From positions 1 through 6,340 of the forward strand of contig JACZKN010000563.1 of assembly GCA_014859985.1 (NCBI GenBank): 6,340 nt of DNA. The letters are read 5' to 3'. Below, piece after piece: positions 1 to 5,544 of the stretch; position 1 is the stretch's first letter; each line of letters opens with the position of its first letter. The stretch comes from Candidatus Krumholzibacteriia bacterium. GTDB lineage: Bacteria; Krumholzibacteriota; Krumholzibacteriia; LZORAL124-64-63. A model generated the notes under the pieces. The model worked only from the letters and a program-made list of their open reading frames with translations. It made no database searches and was not told the origin of the DNA. The translations under genes were made by a program, and so were the position numbers.

Positions 1-147
1 CGGCAGGCCGTCCTCCAGGGCGATGCGGGCGGGATCGGCGTAGGCGCCCACCAGGAAGGACTCGCTGAACGGATCGTGCAGCGGCGCCGCGACGGCACCG
101 CCCGCGGCCAGGACGGCCGCGCCCGCAAGCAGGACTCGAGCGATCAA
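1..147 (-). CDS. N-terminal part of a secreted protein of unknown function (truncated by window edge)
   Basis: The frame is open for 49 codons from a TTG at 147-145 to the left edge. The TTG overlaps the protease stop TGA (146-144) in a TTGA junction, so translation is probably coupled. The translation begins MIARVLLAGAAVLAAGG (initiator taken as Met) and continues to AVAA: one basic residue, a hydrophobic core and small residues at a signal-peptidase I site near residue 21. The start of the mature part contains PLHDPFSESFLVGAYADP. I do not recognise this family, and too little is present to name it. A purine-rich AAGGTGG lies roughly 10 bases upstream of the TTG, inside the protease gene, as a possible ribosome-binding site. 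No other start in this frame would keep the signal peptide. The coding call is fairly secure because of the signal peptide and the junction; the function is unknown. An export partner or neighbour of the protease is the natural inference. Confidence 0.7.
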   Translation of the reverse strand, partial: MIARVLLAGAAVLAAGGAVAAPLHDPFSESFLVGAYADPARIALEDGLP

Positions 148-839
148 TGCAGCAGCACCACCTTGTGCGTCAGGACGCCGCTGGATCCTTCCAGCCGCAG
201 GATGTAGGTCCCGGCGGCGGCGCGCCCGCCGTCCCGGCGGGCGCCGTCCCAATGGACCAGGTGCTCGCCGGACCCGAAGTCCCAGGCGACGACCAGGCGG
301 CCGGCCAGGTCATAGATCCCCAGCCGCGCGGGGGCGCCGGGCGGCACCGTGAGCCGGCAGCGCACGCCGCCGGTGGCCGGGTTCGGCCAGGGCCGGCTGA
401 AGGAGGCGGTCACGCCGTCCCCCCCGTCAGGAAACACGACAACGGGGCCGGAGGCAAGGGTGCCCTGCCGCCAGGGGCCGACCACGCGCACCACCGAGCG
501 GGTGCGGTCCGGGCCTCCGAGGGCGGCCAGGAGGTCGGCCGCCGGCACGGCGAAGCGGCCGTCCGGGAACGGCGGCTCGATGCGGCGCTCCAGCAGGTCC
601 GTCCACGCGCCGTCCTGCTGCCGCTGCACCACGAAACGGGGATCGCCCGCCAGGACCTCGGGCCAGGTCCAGGCCAGTTCCGCGGCGTTCCAGGCGATCG
701 GCAGGGCCGAGGCCGGCACCGGATCGGCAAGGGCGGTGACCGCGGCGACCTGCCAGCCGCGGTGCTCCCAGTCCCTGGTGTTGCTGGCGAAGACCAGGCG
801 CAGCCGCCAGGGTCCGGGGCCGGCCGTCCACCCTTCCCG
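144..839 (-). other. C-terminal portion of the M6 protease in the shifted frame: end of beta-sandwich, Fn3-like domain, FlgD-like Ig domain
   Basis: This is the 231-codon tail that belongs to the protease but is offset by one base from its first 690 codons. A gene caller would probably report only a separate 191-residue protein from the GTG at 719. The frame is open and protein-like well upstream of that GTG (RLRLVFASN, HRGWQVAAV), so the GTG is an internal Val codon. The middle part (LAWTWPEV, FVVQRQQDG, VVRVVGPW) looks like an Fn3-type fold. The last 87 residues, from about 407 down to 147, match the FlgD Ig-like C-terminal domain: SRPWPNPA, LGIYDLAGRLV, HWDGARRDGG, GTYILRLE and the terminal HKVVLLH. 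In FCB-type bacteria such tails sit at the ends of large secreted proteins and are thought to act in surface sorting or anchoring. The domain call rests on pattern recognition, not a profile search. Confidence 0.8.
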
Positions 840-2910
840 GCCAGCCGTCGAGCGGCCGCGCGGCGTGTTCGTCGCCGTCGGGTCCGACCCAGACGGCCGC
901 GGCGCCGTCCATGAAGACGCCGGGCGCCACCAGTTCCGTGTCGTAGGCGTGCACCAGGCGCACGGCGCGGACCCCGTCGCCCAGGGGCGCGGAAGTCAGG
1001 GCCGCGTGGGCGCCGTTGTCGTAGGCGACGCCGGGCCAGGCCTCGCCGCTTGCGTGCCGGTTGGCCGCGCAGGCCAGCACGAAGGTCCCGGCGGCGACCG
1101 CCGGCGAGCGCTCATCCCAGCGGTACCAGGCGGTCGCGGTGTTGCCGTCGGGGTGGTCGCTCATCCAGGCCCCGGGCCAGGCCGCGCCGAAATCCAGCGC
1201 GGCGTCGTTGGCGTCCCACACCCACCAGCGCACGACCGGCGGCGCGGTCCACCCGCCGTCACGGATGCCGAGCACGAAACGCGTCCCGGCACCGGGGGCC
1301 AGGTCCGGGTCCGGAACCCAGACCACCTCCCGGTCCGGAACCCAGCGGCCGGATCCCGCCGGCAACAGGGAAAAGCCCAGCTCCGTGCCCCCGCCGAGAA
1401 AACCGCCCAAGGGCGGGGACCCGGCGCTGAGCGTGGCCGTCGGCGCGACCAGCGGGACGCCGATCGACGTTACCGCCAGCAGCAGCACCGCCTGGTCCTG
1501 CCCCGCCGCAGGCCCGCCGGAAAACGCCAGGTCGACCGCCAGGGCCGGCGCGGCGGCCGCCGAAGCGGCGAAGGCCACGGCCGGGAACCCGCCGCGGGTC
1601 GTGCTCGTGATGCCCGTCAGCTCCACCTGCGATGGGCCGCCGTAGCCGGCGCTGGACGGCACGGTCCCGGGCCCGAAGGCCGTGGCCCCCGTGCCGCCGG
1701 GGAACAGGTCGTCGACCGATCCCTCGTCGAGCCCGCCGCGCAGCGCCCCGTCGCCGTCCGCCTCCACCAGCTGCACCCGCAGGTGCACGCCGCCGGTGGC
1801 GGACCAGGCGGACTCGGGTACGGTCTCGTCCACGTGGTAGACCAGCAGCTGGCCCGCCGGCACCGCCAGGTCGAAACCGTCGAGCGGCTCGCGCACCTCC
1901 AGCAGGAAGTACTCGTCGCCCGGGCGGCCGTGGGTCCAGACCCGGTGCACGGTGCCGCCGCGGACGGCCGCGGTCAGGGCCGTGTCCACCCGGCCCTCGG
2001 CCGGCAGGTCGACCGCCTCGCACCAGCCCAGTTGCCAACGGGAGTAGGCGTCCAGCAGCGCGGGCTGGGCGCCGCCGCCGGTGCCCCAGGCGCCGGCGGC
2101 CATCAGGCTGAAGCGGCCCAGGCCGCCGCGGGAATGGACTTCGCTGGCGCCGGACGCCGCGTAGCGCAGGTCGTAGCGTTCCTCGAGGCCCAGCAGGTGG
2201 GCGGTCTCGTGCGCCCAGATGCCCAGGCCGCTCCTCATGGCCGCGACCGCGTAGAACGAAGCCGCGATCCCGTCCTGCACCACCGGCGGGTCCAGGAAGT
2301 ACTGCAGGGGCTGGATCAGCCCCTGGTCGACGTCGTTCTCCTGGCCGATGCCCGCGTGCAGGATCAGCACGCCGTCCACCTGGCCGTCGTCGTCGGCGGT
2401 GCCGGCCAGGCCGTCGGGCCCGTCGTTGTCGAACTCCCGGAACCGGTAGCCCAGGTCGCGCACCGCGGTGATGGCCTCGGTGGCCAGGCGCCGGGTGCGG
2501 GTGAAACCGTTGAGCCCGACGTCCGAGTAGTCGCGGCGGGTGCCGGGCAGGGAGATCAGGGGTGCCAGGATCGGGCGCAGGTCGCAGGCGCCGCCGCTGG
2601 CGATGCGGAAGTAGTTGCCGAGGGTCTGCCCCGGCCCGTCCAGCCGGGGTCCGAGGGCGGCGGGGCCGTGCCACCGGGCCGGCAACCGGCTGTCGGCGAA
2701 GTCCACCGGGATCACCAGCAGGGCAAACGGCGCGCCCGGGTCCGCCTTGTCCGGGCGGTCGGCGACGGCCAGCGCGACGGCACGCACCCGCGCCCGCCGC
2801 TCCGCCCGCAGGTCGGAAAGGTCGGCGGCCCGGGCGGCGCCGCCGAGGGCGACCATCAGCAGAAGGGAAGCCGCGAGACCGCGGCGCAGGTGGCGCACCG
2901 TCTTGATCAT
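144..2910 (-). CDS. Secreted M6-family (immune inhibitor A-like) zinc metalloprotease with C-terminal FlgD-like domain; reading frame interrupted by a 1-nt shift near 840
   Basis: Predicted exported endopeptidase. From the ATG at 2910, residues 1-29 form a signal peptide (basic start, LAASLLLMVALGG core, ARA-A site). Residues about 60-300 are the peptidase domain: an Asp-rich loop at 161-179, the zinc motif HETAHLLGLEERYD at 234-247 (H234, E235, H238) and a Met-turn SLMAAG with M270. Residues 332-433 carry M6 hallmarks (EYFLLEVRE, LLVYHVDE, VEADGDG). About 590-720 resembles the beta-sandwich of immune inhibitor A proteases. The frame breaks after W690 (codon 843-841). Read as it stands, the gene ends at 427 after about 137 Arg/Gly/Pro-rich residues. 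Skipping one base gives RLRLVFASN then HRGWQVAAV, matching the end of that beta-sandwich, then Fn3-like (731-832) and FlgD-like (835-921) domains, 921 residues in all. It lies 70 bases after purH. The third zinc-ligand position holds E244 where I expect Asp. The substrate is unknown. The family call is firm; whether the gene is intact in the organism is not. Confidence 0.88.
826..843 (-). other. Site of the frameshift in the M6 protease gene
   Basis: Upstream codons start at positions divisible by three (last clear codon TGG, 843-841); the conserved downstream frame is offset by one (CGG at 839-837, then GAA GGG TGG). One surplus base, most simply one of the two C residues at 840 and 839 on the minus strand, restores the reading DGWREGWTAGPGPWRLRL. 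The shift can only be placed within this short GC-rich interval. No slippery heptamer or long homopolymer is present, so a sequencing or assembly error, or a recent mutation, is likelier than programmed frameshifting. Confidence 0.8.
1308..1345. repeat. Pair of 14-bp direct repeats inside the protease gene
   Basis: GGTCCGGAACCCAG occurs at 1308-1321 and again at 1332-1345, a spacing of 24 bases or eight codons. On the minus strand the pair encodes WVPD at residues 523-526 and 531-534, so it is an in-frame internal duplication of a short beta-strand-like segment rather than a mobile or regulatory element. Confidence 0.6.
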
Positions 2911-2915
2911 CCCAT

Positions 2916-2939
2916 CGGAACCGGCCCGGCCGGAACCGG
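2916..2939 (-). promoter_or_regulatory. Two CCGGTTCCG direct repeats upstream of the protease start (possible operator)
   Basis: On the minus strand CCGGTTCCG occurs at 2939-2931 and again at 2924-2916, 15 bases apart, ending five bases before the protease ATG (2910). The first copy lies within a perfect 12-bp palindrome, GGAACCGGTTCC, at 2932-2943. Spaced copies plus dyad symmetry at a gene start are typical of a binding site or a translational control structure. In such GC-rich DNA, chance is a real alternative. No good Shine-Dalgarno sequence precedes this ATG (the preceding bases are CCGATGGG), which makes control of initiation plausible but unproven. Confidence 0.35.
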
Positions 2940-2953
2940 TTCCCGACCGGGCC
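2923..2953 (-). repeat. Imperfect inverted repeat between purH and the M6 protease gene
   Basis: GGCCCGGCCGGAACC (2923-2937) pairs with GGTTCCCGACCGGGCC (2938-2953), with one mismatch and one unpaired base. The arms abut, so an RNA hairpin would have to open a few central pairs. It begins 28 bases after the purH stop. On the minus strand it is followed by GGTTCCGATGGG and the protease ATG, not by a T run, so it is not a standard intrinsic terminator. It may mark the 3' end of the purine mRNA, or be an operator for the protease gene. Confidence 0.5.
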
Positions 2954-2964
2954 GCGCCAGGCTA

Positions 2965-2993
2965 AAGATACGGACGCCGCTCAATGGTTGAAA
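2965..2993 (-). promoter_or_regulatory. Weak candidate promoter for the protease unit
   Basis: On the minus strand TATCTT (2970-2965) resembles a -10 box. Seventeen bases upstream lies TTTCAA (2993-2988), only a half match to a -35 box and inside the last codons of purH. The AT-rich TATCTTTAGC stretch stands out from the GC-rich surroundings, which is the main reason to list it. The protease unit could equally be read through from purC-purH. Confidence 0.22.
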
Positions 2994-4504
2994 TGGCGCC
3001 GACCGGTGAGGATCAGGGTGATGCCCGCCTCCTTCGCCGCGGCGGCCACCTCGTCGTCGCGGATGGAACCGCCCGGGGCCACCACGGCGCGCACGCCGGC
3101 GGCGGCGAGTTTCTGCACGCCGTCCGGGAAGGGGAAGAACCCGTCGGACGCCGCCACCGCCCCCCGCAGGTCGAGACCCTGGTTCGCGGCCTTCATGACG
3201 GCCAGATCCACCGAGTCCACGCGGCTCATCTGCCCGAAGCCGCAGCCCAGGGTCGCGCCCCCGGCGGCAATCACGATGGCGTTGCTCTTGCCGTGCTTGC
3301 ACACCTTCCAGGCCATCTCCAGGGCGGTGCGGGTGGCGGGGTCGGGGTCGTCCCCGGCCACCACGTCCCAGTCCGCCAGCTCGGGGAAGCCCGCGTCCTC
3401 CTCCTGCCACAGGTGCAGCGAACCCCAGGCGCGGCTGCGGCCGGCGGTGGCCCGCGCGAAGCGCGCCAGGTCCACCGTCAGCACGCGCACGTTCTTCTTC
3501 TTCGTCAGCCGGTCCAGGGCGCCCTCCCCGTAGGACGGCGCGGCGATGATCTCCAGGAAGCGTCCCGCCAGGATCCCCGCGGTGGCGTCGTCGATCCCGG
3601 CGTTGAAGGCGAAGACGCCGCCGAACGCCGAAACGGGGTCGCAGGTCAGGGCGCGCTCGAGGCCGCTGGCGCCCGCGCCGAGGCCGAATCCGCAGGGGTT
3701 GGTGTGCTTGATGACGCCGCAGCACGGCTCGGCGAAGTCGGCCACCAGCTTCACGGCCGCCACCAGGTCGACGAGGTTGTTGTAGCTGAGCTCCTTGCCC
3801 CCGTGCTGGACCAGGCCCACGGCCGCCAGGTCGTCGCCGGGCACCCGCAGCACCGCCGCCTGGTGGGGATTCTCGCCGTAGCGCAGGGCCAGGCCCGCGC
3901 GCTCGCCGGTCAGGCCCTCCAGCCAGTCGGCGATGGCGGCGTCGTACTGCCCGCAGCGCCGGAAGGCCAGGGCCGCCATGCGGCGCCGGAACGGCAGGCT
4001 CGTGCCCCCGTCGTTGTTGTCCAGTTCGGCGATCAGCTCGGGATAGCGCGAGGGGTCGGGCACGACCGTCACCCGCTGGCAGTTCTTGGCCGCGGCGCGC
4101 AGCATCGCCGGACCGCCGACGTCGATCTGCTCCACGGTCTCGGCCTCGCCCGCGCCCCGGGCCAGGGCGTCCTCGAAGCGGTAGAGGTTCACCGCCACCA
4201 GGTCGATGGGCGCGATGCCCAGCTCGGCGGTCTCGGCGAAGGCCGCGGGCGTCGGTCCGAGGATGCCCCCGTGCACCGCCGGATGCAGGGTCTTGACCCG
4301 CCCGCCGAAGATCTCCGGGTAGCCCGTCAGCTCGCCGACGCCCGTGACCGCGAAGCCGGCCTCGCGCAGGTGGCGGGCGGTGCCCCCCGAGGCGATCAGC
4401 TGGTACCGGTGCCGCTGCAGGGCGGCCGCCAGGTCCGTCAGGCCGCCCTTGTCGGTGACGCTCAGCAGGGCGCGGCGTCCGGTCTTCACAGGTACCTCCG
4501 CCAT
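2981..4504 (-). CDS. purH: Bifunctional AICAR formyltransferase / IMP cyclohydrolase
   Basis: Catalyses the last two steps of de novo IMP synthesis in the cytoplasm: AICAR plus 10-formyl-tetrahydrofolate to FAICAR, then ring closure to IMP. At 507 residues it is full length (family about 500-530). The N-terminal cyclohydrolase domain (about 10-145, MGS-like fold) shows RALLSVTDK, ASGGTA, the KTLHPAVHGGIL block at 71-82 and VDVGGPAM-like IDVGGPAM. The formyltransferase part shows RYGENPHQ (208-215), KELSYNN (237-243), KHTNPCG with the catalytic Lys-His pair at 266-267, SAFGG (292-296), SNAIV, SDGFFPF and the ending GRRHFNH. Two changes from the usual motifs: NLYRF (106-110) for NLYPF, and SDGFFPF for SDAFFPF. 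The ATG at 4504 is preferred because GGAGGAGG (4519-4512) lies seven bases upstream. A GTG at 4489, overlapping the purC stop as GTGA and preceded by GGAGGT, is a second candidate. It overlaps purC by 19 bases, so the two are co-transcribed and probably translationally coupled. Confidence 0.98.
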   Translation of the reverse strand: MAEVPVKTGRRALLSVTDKGGLTDLAAALQRHRYQLIASGGTARHLREAGFAVTGVGELTGYPEIFGGRVKTLHPAVHGGILGPTPAAFAETAELGIAPIDLVAVNLYRFEDALARGAGEAETVEQIDVGGPAMLRAAAKNCQRVTVVPDPSRYPELIAELDNNDGGTSLPFRRRMAALAFRRCGQYDAAIADWLEGLTGERAGLALRYGENPHQAAVLRVPGDDLAAVGLVQHGGKELSYNNLVDLVAAVKLVADFAEPCCGVIKHTNPCGFGLGAGASGLERALTCDPVSAFGGVFAFNAGIDDATAGILAGRFLEIIAAPSYGEGALDRLTKKKNVRVLTVDLARFARATAGRSRAWGSLHLWQEEDAGFPELADWDVVAGDDPDPATRTALEMAWKVCKHGKSNAIVIAAGGATLGCGFGQMSRVDSVDLAVMKAANQGLDLRGAVAASDGFFPFPDGVQKLAAAGVRAVVAPGGSIRDDEVAAAAKEAGITLILTGRRHFNH

Positions 4505-5391
4505 GCCGCCGCCTCCTCCGGGAACAGGATCTGCAGGACCTCGTGGTAGCGCTCGGACGTCTTCGCCAGGACCGGCGCGGGCAGGGCCGGGGGCGGCGGC
4601 GCATGATCCCAGTCCAGGGTAGCCAGGTGGTTGCGCAGGATCTGCTTGTCCCAGCTCGGCGGTTCCTGGCCGGGCGCGTGTCCGGCCGCGGGCCAGAAGC
4701 GGCTGCTGTCGGGGGTCATCACCTCGTCGATGAGGATGATGCGGCCGTCCACCAGGCCGAACTCGAACTTGGTGTCGGCGAGGATCACGCCGCGGGGCCG
4801 GGCGAAGGCAGCGCCTTCGCCGTACAGGCGCAGGGAGATGCGGCGCAGGGCCTCGGCGTGCTCCGGCCCCACGATCTCGACCATCTGCTCGTAGGGGATG
4901 TTCTCGTCGTGGCCCTCATCTTCCTTGGTGGCCGGGGTGAAGATGGGCTCGGGCAACTGCTCGGCAAGGCGCAGGCCCTGGGGCAGGACGTGGCCGCAGA
5001 CGGTGCCGTCCTGACGGTAGGATTTCCAGCCCGAGCCGGCGATGTAGCCGCGCACGACGCATTCCACGTCGAAACGCTGCGCCTTGTGCACCAGCACGGA
5101 ACGGCCGCCCAGGTGCGCGGCATGGTCGGCAAACGGCGCCGGGAACCCGGCCGGGTCGGCGGTGATGACGTGGTTGGGCACCACGTCCGCGAAGCGCTTG
5201 AACCAGGCCAGGCTCATCACGTTCAGCACGACGCCGCGGCCGGGCACGATGTCGTCCATGACGACGTCGAAGGCCGAGATGCGGTCGGTGGCGACGATGA
5301 GGAAACGGTCGCCGAGGTCGAAGATGTCGCGGACCTTGCCTTCGTAATCCGGCACCAGGCCCAGATCACGCGTGCTGCGCAGGGCTGACAT
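4486..5391 (-). CDS. purC: Phosphoribosylaminoimidazole-succinocarboxamide (SAICAR) synthetase
   Basis: Joins aspartate to CAIR using ATP to form SAICAR in de novo purine synthesis. The 301-residue length and motifs fit the longer yeast Ade1-like class rather than the roughly 240-residue E. coli type. Visible blocks: YEGKVRDIF (16-24), ATDRISAFDVV (34-44), VECVVRGYIAGSGWKSY (109-125), FTPATKEDEGHDENI (151-165), ILADTKFEFGLVDG (203-216), LIDEVMTPDSSRFWP (220-234) and SWDKQ (246-250). The ATG at 5391 is chosen because AGGAG (5400-5396) lies four bases upstream and homology begins at once. The frame stays open up to 5514, but that 41-residue extension is Arg/Pro/Ala-rich and would start inside the -35 box. 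Its end overlaps purH. The intermediate enzyme PurB must be encoded elsewhere. Expression probably comes from the promoter at 5486-5514. Confidence 0.97.
   Translation of the reverse strand: MSALRSTRDLGLVPDYEGKVRDIFDLGDRFLIVATDRISAFDVVMDDIVPGRGVVLNVMSLAWFKRFADVVPNHVITADPAGFPAPFADHAAHLGGRSVLVHKAQRFDVECVVRGYIAGSGWKSYRQDGTVCGHVLPQGLRLAEQLPEPIFTPATKEDEGHDENIPYEQMVEIVGPEHAEALRRISLRLYGEGAAFARPRGVILADTKFEFGLVDGRIILIDEVMTPDSSRFWPAAGHAPGQEPPSWDKQILRNHLATLDWDHAPPPPALPAPVLAKTSERYHEVLQILFPEEAAAWRRYL
4512..4519 (-). promoter_or_regulatory. Shine-Dalgarno site that decides the purH start
   Basis: GGAGGAGG, read on the minus strand within the last codons of purC, sits seven bases before the ATG at 4504. 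A second site, GGAGGT at 4499-4494, is only four bases before the alternative GTG at 4489. The stronger match and better spacing favour the ATG. Either start leaves the first conserved block (RRALLSVTDK) intact. Confidence 0.65.
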
Positions 5392-5479
5392 GGGGCTCCT
5401 CGCTTCGGGGTCGGCCACGGCCGCAAGGCGCGGCGCACGGGGTGGGCGGGCTGGCGGCAGGCCCGCGCGGCGGTCGGCA
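5392..5479 (-). other. Predicted structured 5' leader of purC-purH
   Basis: If transcription starts about seven bases after the -10 box, the leader is about 88 nt. It can form GCGGGC/GCCCGC with a 9-nt loop (5446-5466) and GCCGC/GCGGC with a 5-nt loop (5420-5434). It ends in the purC ribosome-binding site AGGAG (5400-5396). I see no purine riboswitch core, no B. subtilis-type PurR box and no short leader peptide with its own stop. The hairpins may only reflect base composition. Confidence 0.4.
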
Positions 5480-5485
5480 ACGCGC

Positions 5486-5514
5486 ATTCTAGGCAGGGGG
5501 TTTCGCCGTGTCAA
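5486..5514 (-). promoter_or_regulatory. Sigma70-type promoter driving purC-purH
   Basis: On the minus strand a perfect -35 hexamer TTGACA (5514-5509) is followed by a 17-base spacer and a -10 hexamer TAGAAT (5491-5486; five of six matches to TATAAT). Spacing is optimal, and the site sits in the only sizeable gap before purC, about 95 bases upstream of its ATG. A match this good in DNA of this G+C is unlikely by chance. Transcription should start near 5479. Confidence 0.85.
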
Positions 5515-5518
5515 GACG

Positions 5519-5544
5519 ACCCGTACCGCGGCCCCGCGGCGGGT
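5519..5544 (-). terminator. Hairpin at the end of the comEC-like gene (possible terminator)
   Basis: ACCCG (5519-5523) pairs with CGGGT (5540-5544), and the two CCGCGG copies inside (5526-5531 and 5534-5539) extend the stem after a two-base bulge. It overlaps the last base of the comEC stop codon and ends four bases before the -35 box of the purC promoter. The following transcript, CGUCUUGAC, has only a few U residues, so it is a weak intrinsic terminator at best. Confidence 0.4.

Noticed and set aside
144..719. A separate 191-residue gene starting at GTG 719
   Set aside because: Family-consistent protein sequence continues upstream of 719 in the same frame to about 839, and there is no ribosome-binding site or signal peptide at the GTG.
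427..840. The Arg/Gly/Pro-rich C-terminal tail of the protease as read without the shift
   Set aside because: The other frame over the same bases encodes recognisable beta-sandwich, Fn3-like and FlgD-like sequence, so this tail is out-of-frame translation.
826..843. Programmed ribosomal frameshifting in the protease
   Set aside because: No slippery heptamer, homopolymer or stop-codon-linked shift site is visible at the break.
2923..2953. Intrinsic terminator after purH
   Set aside because: The inverted repeat is not followed by a T run on the minus strand; listed as an inverted repeat instead.
349..2991. An 880-codon open frame on the plus strand opposite the protease
   Set aside because: It is antisense to a well-supported gene, its translation is Arg/Gly/Pro/Ala-rich with no recognisable motif, and long empty frames are expected in DNA this GC-rich.
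2984..4549. A 521-codon open frame on the plus strand opposite purH
   Set aside because: It lies wholly opposite purH and the purC end; composition is His/Gly/Ala/Arg-rich with no domain signature.
5392..5514. A 41-residue N-terminal extension of PurC
   Set aside because: Its start codon would be the TTG of the -35 box; the extension is low-complexity and the ATG at 5391 has its own AGGAG.
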